64,000 bases of DNA from Gammaproteobacteria bacterium (GTDB lineage Bacteria; Pseudomonadota; Gammaproteobacteria; Pseudomonadales; Azotimanducaceae), in NCBI GenBank assembly GCA_026707945.1, contig JAPOVV010000110.1:62001-126000 (forward strand), in the 5' to 3' direction. The position numbers were made by a program, and so were the translations under genes. The stretch's first letter is position 1; each line of letters begins with the position of its first letter. Below are positions 8,797 through 17,165 of this stretch, one piece after another. The notes beneath the pieces are model-generated. The model was not told the DNA's origin and did not search any database. It saw nothing but the letters and a program-made list of their open reading frames with translations.

Positions 8797-10021
8797 CGAA
8801 TTTCTGAGTTGTAAGTCCTTCTAAACCCACAGGACCACGTGCGTGAAGCTTGTCAGTCGAAATTCCGATCTCAGCACCCAAGCCGAATTCGAATCCGTCC
8901 GCAAATTGGGTCGAGGTGTTCACCATTACAGTCGCCGAATCCACGCGATTCACGAATTGGTTTGTCTTATCGAGGTCCGTCGCGACAATCGTGTCGGTAT
9001 GTCCGGAGCCAAAACGATCTATGTGTTCGATCGCTTCGTCCAAGTCATCGACAACCCGTATGGCAACAACCGCGTCAAGATATTCTTCACCCCAATCTTC
9101 TTCAGTTGCAGATGCCACTGTTGGCACGATACTCCGCGTTCTATTGCAGCCTCTAGTTTCGACTCCTAAATCATCGAATTGTTTAACCAACCGAGGCAGA
9201 ATATCGAGCCCTTTTCGGACGTTAATTAAGATAGTTTCAACCGCATTACATACAGCGTACTTTTCAGCTTTCGAATTAATCGCGATATCAATTGCCATTT
9301 CTACATCCGCAGTATCGTCGATGTATACATGACACACGCCGTCAAGGTGTTTTAAAACCGGAATTGAGGAATCATTCATAACGCGCTCGATCAATCCTTT
9401 TCCTCCACGCGGCACGATTAGATCGATATATTCATTCGCTGCCAACATTTCACCTACCGCGGAACGGTCTGTCGTTCTTACCAGCTGAACGACCGATGAC
9501 GGTAATCCAGATTCCTCTAAGCCTCGCGATATGCAATCAGCGATAGCACAATTGCTACGAATTGCCTCAGAACCTCCACGCAGAACACATGCGTTACCTG
9601 ACTTTATGCCTAGCGATCCCGCTTCTAGGGTAACGTTTGGCCTCGACTCGTAGATCATTCCGATAACACCTAACGGAATACGCATCCGTCCGACCCTAAT
9701 TCCCGATGGCTGCTGAATGAGACCCGTCACCTCTCCAATGGGGTCTGGCAGCGAGGCGACCACCTCAGCGGCACTGCACATGCGCTCGATGTCCTTTTCG
9801 CCGAGCCGCAAACGATCTTGAAGCGGTTGGGATACCCCATTGTGTTTTGCTTGCGCCAAATCTTCTACATTTGCACCTGCGATCGCGATGCTTTCCTCAC
9901 GAACGATCCTCGCTATAGCACGAATTGCCGAATTTCGTTGTGACGTTGGTGCAGTAGCAAGTAGCCTACTGGAAGCCTTTGCGTGCCGCGCTAGCTCAGT
10001 CGCGCCTACATTAAAGCTCAT
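8762..10021 (-). CDS. proA: Gamma-glutamyl phosphate reductase ProA
   Basis: ProA reduces gamma-glutamyl phosphate to glutamate-5-semialdehyde with NADPH, the second step of proline synthesis. It is an aldehyde-dehydrogenase-fold enzyme of 419 residues. The catalytic cysteine lies in KYAVCNAVET, and the family segments IPLGVIGMIYESRPNVT, VPRGGKGLI and ARGPVGLEGLTT are present. It is the first gene of the ten-gene minus-strand cluster, so the main promoter should lie in the AT-rich stretch just upstream (10022-10261). proB is not adjacent. Confidence 0.96.
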   Translation of the reverse strand: MSFNVGATELARHAKASSRLLATAPTSQRNSAIRAIARIVREESIAIAGANVEDLAQAKHNGVSQPLQDRLRLGEKDIERMCSAAEVVASLPDPIGEVTGLIQQPSGIRVGRMRIPLGVIGMIYESRPNVTLEAGSLGIKSGNACVLRGGSEAIRSNCAIADCISRGLEESGLPSSVVQLVRTTDRSAVGEMLAANEYIDLIVPRGGKGLIERVMNDSSIPVLKHLDGVCHVYIDDTADVEMAIDIAINSKAEKYAVCNAVETILINVRKGLDILPRLVKQFDDLGVETRGCNRTRSIVPTVASATEEDWGEEYLDAVVAIRVVDDLDEAIEHIDRFGSGHTDTIVATDLDKTNQFVNRVDSATVMVNTSTQFADGFEFGLGAEIGISTDKLHARGPVGLEGLTTQKFVVYSDGAIRHR

Positions 10022-10191
10022 CAGTCAATTATAAAATGTACACTTGAGTTATATTCATGTAGTAAACACCTCTGCAGACAAACACGTTAAATCACACATC
10101 AGTTATTGGACAGATCATTAACTAAACCCCAATTGAATCGCTATCATCTAACAATGTAGTTCGTACATAAAATCAGTAACAACCTCTCGCT

Positions 10192-10219
10192 TTACTTAAA
10201 TACCACATACGTATATTAT
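10192..10219 (+). promoter_or_regulatory. Possible promoter of the restriction-modification operon
   Basis: The 240-base divergent spacer between proA and the methyltransferase gene is AT-rich. TTACTT at 10192-10197 and TATTAT at 10214-10219 are 16 bases apart and resemble weak sigma-70 -35 and -10 boxes, placing a start about 35 bases upstream of the GTG at 10262. Similar AT-rich hexamers occur by chance in such sequence, so this is a weak call. Confidence 0.25.
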
Positions 10220-10261
10220 TCGTCCCGCTAGTTACTCCCAAGATCAAAAACGAGATAGTTC

Positions 10262-12307
10262 GTGCCAAGTTCCTCACATTCGCCAGTTCAGATTATCCAC
10301 GTGCCCGACGGAAAAATCTGCGACTATATTGATGGTAAGTTTAGGAAAGATACGCCAGAGGAATACGTGCGTCAAACGATAGAGAAACGTCTAGTCAACG
10401 AACACAAGTATGAAGTATACCGCATCAAGATTGAACATACACTAAAACTCGGATCGCGTAGACCTCGAGCCGACATCGTTATATTCTCATCCGACAGCAC
10501 CTCAATGAGTCAAGACGACATCCATCTAATTATTGAGTGCAAAAGTGAAACGATCGATCCCAAGGATAAGAAAGACGGAGTGGAACAACTGAAATCCTAT
10601 ATGAGCGTTTGCCCTAACTGTAAATGGGGAATGTGGACAAACGGCAGATATAAGGAGGTACTATATAAAAATACAGTTGGTAATAAAGTCGTATATCAAG
10701 ATTACAATGATATTCCTCCGGGGGACGGTTCACTTGAGGATATAGACAGACCGAAACGGAATAATTTAAAGAAAGCTTTTGAAGACAACCTAGTGTTAGT
10801 TTTTAGGACCTGTCATAACTACATTTACGGTACAGACGGTTTACAGAAACAACCTGCTTTTTTTGAACTATTGAAACTCATATTCTGTAAAACACTTGAT
10901 GAACAGAATGTTGGTAGACCGTTAGAATTTTATGCCACCTCTAAAGAAAGGTCGAATCCCGATGGACAGCTTACGGTTAAGACACGCATCTCGAGTATAT
11001 TTGAGCAGGTTAAGGCGCAATTCCCCCAAATTTTCCAATCTAGGGACGAAATATCGTTAAATCCGCGTTCACTATCGTGGATCGTGTCAGAATTACAACC
11101 CTATAGTTTGCTTGATACTCACGTCGATGTGAAAGGACGCGCCTATGAAGAGCTAGTCGGTGCAAACCTTCGTGGTGACCGTGGTGAGTTCTTTACGCCC
11201 CGCAACATAACAAAAATGATAGTAGAAATGATCAATCCGCAACCACATGAAACAGTCTGTGATCCTGCATGTGGAACTGGCGGATTCCTCGTGTCCGCGC
11301 TCAATCATGTAACACAAAAACTCTATAGTGACGTTGAAACAGACTACCGAAAAGAGGAAATAGATTGGACTGATAATCAACGGAAGCTATTCCGCGACCG
11401 AATAAGGGAAATAGCGCGTAGAAATTTTTTTGGTTTTGATATTAATCCAGATTTAGTAAAAGCTACGAAAATGAATATGGTTATGAATAACGATGGTAGC
11501 GGGAATATTTATCGGACAGATTCATTGCTACCGCCACACGAATGGCACCGCGATTTCAAACTCGAACTATGTAAAGCGCTCAATATTGAAATTCAGACCA
11601 TCACCAATCAGGACTCACTAGGTTTATTTGACGTAATTGTAACAAACCCACCATTCGGCAGCAATATTAAAATCAAGGGATCACATATTTTAGGACAGTT
11701 TAACTTAGGACATCTATGGCGCGAAAATCCTGACGCAAATGGACCTGAAGATCAATTCTATATGTCCGATGAGCTTCAGTCCGCTGTTCCCCCAGAACAA
11801 CTCTTTATTGAGCGATGCTTGCAAATGTTAAAACCAGGCGGTAGACTTGCTATAGTCTTACCCGACTCAATACTAAGTAATCCCGGATTGTCTTTTATCA
11901 GACAATGGCTAATTAGTAAAGGCATAATTGTAGCAAGTATTGATTTACATGTTGATACCTTTCAGCCACGAAATGGTACTCAGACCTCGGTACTTGTAGT
12001 ACAAAAGAACGAATTAGCGGAATTGAGCCTTAAGTCTTCGATAGCAACGATAAAGCCATATAACATCTTCATGGCTATCGTCGAGAAGATCGGGCATGAT
12101 AAGAGGGGGAACACTCTATGGAAGAGAGACGAACTAGGTAATGAAATTTGGGTTCCGGAAACCAACAATATCTTAAACATCAACAGAACAGCTTCAGGCG
12201 CTATCGCGGCCACTACCGCAACGAAACGCAGAATTCGTGATGACGCAAGTACAGTCGTACCTCCAATATTTAATGAATGGAAAAAAGAGGAAGGACTGTC
12301 TTGGTGA
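10262..12307 (+). CDS. Type II/I-like restriction nuclease-DNA adenine methyltransferase fusion
   Basis: The 681-residue protein joins a nuclease-like N-terminus to an N6-adenine methyltransferase. Residues about 35-135 look like the HsdR N-terminal domain with a PD-(D/E)xK site: D71 in RRPRADIV, E92 and K94 in IECK, and Q109 in the QxxxY motif. The methyltransferase follows, with cofactor motif DPACGTGGF from D334 and catalytic NPPF at 462-465. It starts at a GTG. The next gene is the specificity subunit, overlapping by four bases. No separate HsdR helicase is present, so the layout matches BcgI-like type IIB systems, where one subunit cuts and methylates, more than classical type I. The gene is visibly AT-richer than its neighbours, which suggests acquisition by transfer. 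Cutting activity is inferred from the motif only. Confidence 0.88.
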   Translation: MPSSSHSPVQIIHVPDGKICDYIDGKFRKDTPEEYVRQTIEKRLVNEHKYEVYRIKIEHTLKLGSRRPRADIVIFSSDSTSMSQDDIHLIIECKSETIDPKDKKDGVEQLKSYMSVCPNCKWGMWTNGRYKEVLYKNTVGNKVVYQDYNDIPPGDGSLEDIDRPKRNNLKKAFEDNLVLVFRTCHNYIYGTDGLQKQPAFFELLKLIFCKTLDEQNVGRPLEFYATSKERSNPDGQLTVKTRISSIFEQVKAQFPQIFQSRDEISLNPRSLSWIVSELQPYSLLDTHVDVKGRAYEELVGANLRGDRGEFFTPRNITKMIVEMINPQPHETVCDPACGTGGFLVSALNHVTQKLYSDVETDYRKEEIDWTDNQRKLFRDRIREIARRNFFGFDINPDLVKATKMNMVMNNDGSGNIYRTDSLLPPHEWHRDFKLELCKALNIEIQTITNQDSLGLFDVIVTNPPFGSNIKIKGSHILGQFNLGHLWRENPDANGPEDQFYMSDELQSAVPPEQLFIERCLQMLKPGGRLAIVLPDSILSNPGLSFIRQWLISKGIIVASIDLHVDTFQPRNGTQTSVLVVQKNELAELSLKSSIATIKPYNIFMAIVEKIGHDKRGNTLWKRDELGNEIWVPETNNILNINRTASGAIAATTATKRRIRDDASTVVPPIFNEWKKEEGLSW

Positions 12308-13770
12308 AAGCAGAAAGAGCACATCCACTAACCTCAGAATCTCCGCTTAAAGCAACTGACAGTCCTAGTTTCACCGCAGTTTCGATTAGCGAAGTCGTAA
12401 ACACGGGTTTACGTCTTGACGCTCAGATCTATAGCAACGCAAGAAAGACGGCCTACCGCGAATTGGAGAGTTCGAATTTCACGCTTCATAGTCTTGGAGG
12501 TGAAAATGGTCTGGCGGTAATTTACAATCGCCCTCGCTTCAAACGCATTTTTCTTGAGAAATCTGATTATCCTATATACCAACCATCGCAGATTACCGAT
12601 ATATACCCTAAGCCGCAAGCTTTTATTTCGAGTCTGACAAATACTGATATTGATTCGCTTCGCGTTAAGCAAGGTCAAATCTTGGTGACTTGCTCAGGTA
12701 CGATTGGATCGTGCTCGTTCGTATCGGACACTTTAGATAACCTAATTTTCAGCCATGATGTCATGAGAATTCAACCAAAGGAATTCGCCGGATTCATATA
12801 TGCATATCTGAGAACGAGCATCGGTCAGACATTACTTAAGACGAATGATTACGGAGCGGTCGTGAAACACATTGAACCTGAACATATGTATGACCTACCC
12901 GTTCCGGATATGCCATGCGAACTCAAGGGCGACGTAGATAGGTTAATCAAGCAATCGTATCAACTTAGAGATGAGTCAAACCGCCTCATCGATAATTCTC
13001 AACAATTGCTGGGGTATACGCTCCAAATAGGCGATATTCGAGAATTGCTTCAAACCTCCAACCTACTTGATTCAACGCGTGATATCTTGAATTTCTCCAT
13101 TCCTATAAGCAGATTAAACACTAGGCTTGATGCGTCATTTCATAATCCGATAGTAAACTCAATAGAAAGTCATCTGCGCGAACATGCGAAGGAGGTAGTT
13201 CGAGCTGACGATTCAAGATTAGTCGCAGATGTGGTATTACCCGGTCGATTCAAACGCGTGTATGTAGACTCGGTAAACGGGATACCATTTTTTGGTGGCA
13301 AGCAAATCCTTTCGCTTGAACCGAACAATATGAAATTTCTCTCTCCTGTTCATCATCGCGAACGCATCGAGCGCGAACTCTTAGTCCGCGAAAACATGAT
13401 CTTGATTACTTGCAGCGGGACAATTGGCAAAGTCGCGATAACCCCAAAACATTGGGATGGATGGACTGCTAATCAGCATATAGCTCGGCTGGTACCGATA
13501 AGCCCGCGCATCGCCGGTTTTCTATACGCTTGGTTAAGTAGCGATATCGCGTATCCGTTGTTAGCACGATTCACCTATGGAGCCGTAGTCGACGAGATTG
13601 ACTCATCCCATGTTCGGAGATTACCTATTCCTCTATTGAAGGACGCAAGCGTTCAAGAGACGATCAACGATATGATCCTACATGCGAACGAAAAGAGATT
13701 CAGTGCATACGAAATCGAAAAACGAGCAATTGCGACCGTCGAAGAACACTTAAACCTGCACACGAACTAA
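12304..13770 (+). CDS. Restriction-modification specificity subunit (HsdS-like, two target-recognition domains)
   Basis: This subunit should choose the bipartite DNA target for the upstream enzyme. The protein has two similar halves, each a target-recognition domain: the first contains FKRIFL, YPIYQPSQI and TCSGTIGSC, the second FKRVYV, IPFFGGKQI and TCSGTIGKV, and each ends in YGAVV followed by LPVPD or LPIPL. Each half is followed by a helical spacer. I chose the GTG at 12304, which forms a GTGA overlap with the methyltransferase stop and is preceded by AGAGGAAGGA at 12285-12294. An ATG at 12277 would have no such ribosome site. The length is 488 residues. Confidence 0.87.
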   Translation: MKAERAHPLTSESPLKATDSPSFTAVSISEVVNTGLRLDAQIYSNARKTAYRELESSNFTLHSLGGENGLAVIYNRPRFKRIFLEKSDYPIYQPSQITDIYPKPQAFISSLTNTDIDSLRVKQGQILVTCSGTIGSCSFVSDTLDNLIFSHDVMRIQPKEFAGFIYAYLRTSIGQTLLKTNDYGAVVKHIEPEHMYDLPVPDMPCELKGDVDRLIKQSYQLRDESNRLIDNSQQLLGYTLQIGDIRELLQTSNLLDSTRDILNFSIPISRLNTRLDASFHNPIVNSIESHLREHAKEVVRADDSRLVADVVLPGRFKRVYVDSVNGIPFFGGKQILSLEPNNMKFLSPVHHRERIERELLVRENMILITCSGTIGKVAITPKHWDGWTANQHIARLVPISPRIAGFLYAWLSSDIAYPLLARFTYGAVVDEIDSSHVRRLPIPLLKDASVQETINDMILHANEKRFSAYEIEKRAIATVEEHLNLHTN

Positions 13771-13959
13771 GTTAGGCTAGCAATACCTGCTGACTGTCAA
13801 CAATGCAATGTTATTGAAGTTTGCCACTGATAGTTCGACTTCCTGTTTAATAACGAGTTCGATACTTGCAGATCAATCAAGTAGCCGCCCTAGTGGTACA
13901 AAGTCGTACATCGAATACAGCCACTTCGCAAACGGTCGTGTTAACGTTTTGATCGAACA

Positions 13960-15108
13960 ATGAACGCAATAAATCCGCAGGCCGAGAGGCGAGCATTTCG
14001 TCACACAGGCTCTGCGAAAATTAAAATGAACTCATTTCAGCGAGTTTCAATCGTTAATTGGTACAGGACGCCAATCGATCCAGATACGCTCTCCGACCTG
14101 ATGGTCAGAAGTGATCTTCGGGGTTGGATCCAGACGGTGCTGCATCTCGGATTGTTCTTTGCGACAGCCACGTTCGCTTACTTTACCTTTCTACAAATTT
14201 CCATGGCGAACTGGTATTGGTCAGTACCTTTGTTATTCGTCGTCCTGTTTCTCCACGGTACGATCGGGCCTTTCATGGGTTTGATCGCGATCCATGAATT
14301 ACAGCACCGCACGGTATTTAAGACTCGCTGGTTAAACGGCTTCTTCGAACGGCTCTACGCTTTTATTAGTTGGTCAGACTACATCTGGTATCAGGAAAGC
14401 CACGCGATTCACCATCGCGCAACGTGTCACCGGGAGTTCGACGGGGAGGTGCTCCTACCCATAAGGTTTTCCCTAAGGCGATGGCGGGTTTGGCTCGGTC
14501 TGCTGGCGTGGAATCCTAGAACGACATGGAGTCGCATCAAGCTCGTATGGCACCATGCAAACGGTCGAATTTCAGGCGAGTGGTATCAGCACGTGCTCCC
14601 AGAATCAAACAAACGCCTGCGTTCTCGGCATAGGAGTTGGGCGCGTATCTTGCTCGTGGGTCATTCGCTACTAGCCATCACATTTATCGTGACAGGAAAT
14701 TGGTTCCTGATCGTTGTGCTTACGTTTGGCACCTTCTACTGCGGCTGGTTGGGATTCCTGTGTGGCTTACCCCAGCACTACGGTCTGAATTCTGATATTC
14801 CAGACTTTCGCGCTAACACACGAACATTTACGTGCTCTTGGTTGCCTGCCTTTTACTATTGGAATATGCAATTTCATCTTGAACACCATATGTATCCTGC
14901 TGTGCCCTTTTTTAATTTACCCAAACTTCGCCGTGCAATTGAGCATGATCTACCCACCGCACCTCACGGGCTGCGTGCGACGTGGCAAGAAATGCTCGAA
15001 CTACGTCAGAAATTTCTGGCAGACCCTAATTTTGTGTATATGCCAGTGTATCCGATACACGGTCAGAAAGAAAAAACACGACGGGTAGGAACTAAAGGGG
15101 TTGTTTAA
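13960..15108 (+). CDS. Membrane fatty acid desaturase
   Basis: The product is a di-iron membrane desaturase of the FA_desaturase/alkane hydroxylase superfamily, expected to insert a double bond in acyl chains or act on a related lipid. The three histidine clusters are HELQH at 112-116, HAIHH at 148-152 and HLEHH at 306-310. Hydrophobic pairs lie at about 57-110 and 230-270. Several starts are possible; M23 (MNSFQRVS) is the main alternative. The last 70 residues are about 84% identical to the remnant at 21302-21553, so the genome once held two close copies. It stands alone between the restriction system and a convergent GIY-YIG-like gene. The true substrate cannot be read from sequence. Confidence 0.85.
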   Translation: MNAINPQAERRAFRHTGSAKIKMNSFQRVSIVNWYRTPIDPDTLSDLMVRSDLRGWIQTVLHLGLFFATATFAYFTFLQISMANWYWSVPLLFVVLFLHGTIGPFMGLIAIHELQHRTVFKTRWLNGFFERLYAFISWSDYIWYQESHAIHHRATCHREFDGEVLLPIRFSLRRWRVWLGLLAWNPRTTWSRIKLVWHHANGRISGEWYQHVLPESNKRLRSRHRSWARILLVGHSLLAITFIVTGNWFLIVVLTFGTFYCGWLGFLCGLPQHYGLNSDIPDFRANTRTFTCSWLPAFYYWNMQFHLEHHMYPAVPFFNLPKLRRAIEHDLPTAPHGLRATWQEMLELRQKFLADPNFVYMPVYPIHGQKEKTRRVGTKGVV

Positions 15109-15185
15109 ATAATGTTCTGCAAATTGCGATTGTGATCGTCAACGATCCATCGCTCAGCTAAACTTCGTATCGCGTTAAGGTGTAC

Positions 15186-15521
15186 TTAATTAAATATAAC
15201 GTAAACGAAATAGGGCGCACTCCCTTTCCCACCTCCACCTCCAGCTATCTCATTCTTCATCCGAGTATCGTTAACATAAGATTCAATAAGCGCCTTTTCT
15301 AAATCTGCAGCGTCTTCTCGATCATGCGTTTTGTAAAGAAGGACCATTTTCTCGAACAGATCGGAGTGATTGTCTTCGTACCACGAAAGTCTTTCTTCAG
15401 GATCGTTCGTCATACCGAATTTAAAGTTGCTCGAAAACTCGACGTGGAATCCAGCGTTACAAAAAATCGTCTCTACGTCTTCATCTGACTGACTACTTAC
15501 GGCGTTATTCTCTAGCTTCAA
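15186..15521 (-). CDS. Small GIY-YIG-like protein
   Basis: I do not recognise this 111-residue protein as a named family, but parts of it resemble the GIY-YIG nuclease fold. FKFGMT at 33-38 matches the second strand (YIG), R44 follows six residues later in NDPEERL, E75 in DLEKALIE is placed like the metal-binding glutamate, and a run of five glycines at 94-98 recalls the GGGG turn of homing-type members. The usual first strand (GIY) is absent at the N-terminus, while a similar strand, YFVYVIF, ends the protein. It could be a permuted or degenerate GIY-YIG domain. It points toward the desaturase and is separated from it by 77 bases. Confidence 0.5.
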   Translation of the reverse strand: MKLENNAVSSQSDEDVETIFCNAGFHVEFSSNFKFGMTNDPEERLSWYEDNHSDLFEKMVLLYKTHDREDAADLEKALIESYVNDTRMKNEIAGGGGGKGSAPYFVYVIFN

Positions 15522-16402
15522 GATTCCGTCCTCTGATTGGCAATGGCAAACATATGTTGAATCCTTCCGGTTTGTCCTTGTTATCTCTCGAGAATTCTAG
15601 AAATTCACCCCATTACGATTCGGCAACAACTTGAAGTCGCCCTCGTCCAGCATGTCCTCCACCAGATGGAGATTTGTCTATCTAGTGCCATGTATTGTTG
15701 GTGGTCTGGGAACACAAAGCGACGAGGGGAGTAAATCTGGCAGGGCGGACGAGACTTCGCCGGCGAATGGGAGACATATTCCTGATACCGACTTGCTACG
15801 CTATCAGAGCATCCGGCGGGTTCTAGAAGGTGAGACCGGCGCATGTATTGAATCGTCTTTTTCTATGACTAGTGTCTTGCAGTTTCGACGAGAACCTTCA
15901 TAGTTCTGTGGGTCAGTGCAACCTAGCCGACTATCCGTCGCATGTGACGGAACCTCTTCACTATCGGCGCAACGCACCGACACACCAAAGTAACACAACC
16001 TGGACTGTCAAGCCGCCAGTCCAAGCGTTCGACAGCGGCATATCAGGCTCGCGATCAATGACTACTCGATCGTTTGATCTGACGTGCCATGGTCGCGAAC
16101 CTTTTACGGTTCAAGGTCATTCAAGGCATTCAGCATCTCATTGTGGTGCGTCAAGATGGTCAGGAACATAAGTCCCGTCGACCCTTTCAACTGGCTAACG
16201 GTGAATTCAAGCTCGAGTTTTTCAAGTCATCCGAATTTTTTCGTACGCGCACCCATTGGGTGAATGAAGTTGAAATGCGTAGTTAGTCCGAGTCGTCGAC
16301 CCAGTGCGCGTTTTTTATTCACACAATTCGCTATCCACTAACTAACGCCGAACGGGAATCCGGGGATTTTCTGCAAGAAATATGCGGGACTAGAATTGAG
16401 GG
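15522..16402. other. 881-base stretch without a convincing gene
   Basis: Several short frames exist on both strands, none with a ribosome site and a recognisable domain together. The best candidate is a 65-codon frame at 16089-16286 on the plus strand, whose composition is protein-like but which matches nothing I know. A 40-codon plus-strand frame ends at about 15735. The stretch has the look of decayed sequence between accessory genes. Confidence 0.5.
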
Positions 16403-16678
16403 ATGAGTGATTCAGTCTTTGATGTGCTGGACGCGATTGACAGTCGAGGGGAAGAAAATCTGCCCGCTCCCGCAGATCGCATTAAGTGGAAGCTATCGAA
16501 GTACGACCACTTGGACTTTATTGACGCACTCGAAGAGTGTATTAAACTCGGCTACGTCGATACCAGACGACTACCACTGACCCTCGAAGAACAAACACCA
16601 AATTACATGGTTCGAGGCTTGACATCACGAGGTCGTACAGCACTACACTCCATGCGTCAGCATAAACAAAATCGTTAG
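16403..16678 (+). CDS. Small hypothetical protein with winged-helix-like layout
   Basis: The 91-residue product is not recognised by name. A helical, acidic N-terminal half (VFDVLDAIDSRGEE) is followed by LEECIKLGYVD, then a short hairpin and YMVRGLTSRGRTAL. This alternation of a recognition-like helix, a beta hairpin and LTxxGR is seen in winged-helix domains such as those of DUF2513-like proteins, so a DNA-binding role is possible. A GAGGG directly before the ATG may serve as ribosome site. It lies upstream of a dead transposase and the OLD-like gene, so a regulatory link with the latter is conceivable but unproven. Confidence 0.5.
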   Translation: MSDSVFDVLDAIDSRGEENLPAPADRIKWKLSKYDHLDFIDALEECIKLGYVDTRRLPLTLEEQTPNYMVRGLTSRGRTALHSMRQHKQNR

Positions 16679-16778
16679 TTAGAGTTTAAGGCGTAAGGTC
16701 TACACTCACCTTAAGCGGCTGCAATCCGATCCAATGAAAGTCATAATATTCGGTTCGGTACGTAAATAGCAGAGATTT

Positions 16779-17006
16779 TTACCCAATGGTGCCCACCTTC
16801 ATGTACAACTGACACATATAGTGACGCGAACGGTACGCACGTAGAGCGCTCGAAACTACGCCATTCGCGACCTCCAGCGCATCCATCACTTCACCTTCGA
16901 GTATTGCGTTCAGCGATTGTGCCAAAAGCTACTTGGCGAATTCAGGGTAATCGGACACTTGACGTGCAATCAACGCGTCACGGTCGTTACAATCTTTGTT
17001 GTTCAT
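16779..17006 (-). pseudogene. Remnant of an IS256-family (mutator-type) transposase, N-terminal part
   Basis: On the minus strand an ATG at 17006, preceded by GAGGTG seven bases upstream, opens a frame of 76 codons with one internal TAG at codon 26. The translation after the stop contains LLAQSLNAILEGEVMDAL and then YRSRHYM and VGTIG. This follows the order seen near the N-terminus of IS256-type transposases, where an acidic helix ending in EMxEAL is followed by GYRSGYY, R.L and VG.L. The catalytic DDE part is absent; after the TAA at 16779 no continuation was found. No terminal inverted repeats were identified. Assignment rests on this short pattern. Confidence 0.6.
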
Positions 17007-17165
17007 TAAATTTCACCTCGTTTAGAGCAAATGAACAGCGTCTGATCGTCGGGTCGCGTTCGGGCTCGTTTTTATATGTGGAAACTGCAGTAGGTTATTT
17101 TCACGACCCATTAGACAACTTGCTGCGACATTGCATCGCGAATCATGACTATTTAAGGACTCGAG

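Noticed and set aside
12277-12303. HsdS start at ATG 12277
   Set aside because: No ribosome site precedes it and it would overlap the previous gene by 31 bases; GTG 12304 has a good site and a GTGA overlap.
15605-15903. Overlapping short frames on both strands
   Set aside because: No domain, poor composition, no ribosome site; likely chance frames in decayed sequence.
16089-16286. 65-codon plus-strand frame
   Set aside because: Protein-like composition only; no recognised domain, no good ribosome site, and a stop lies shortly upstream. Kept out as a gene but noted in the gap entry.
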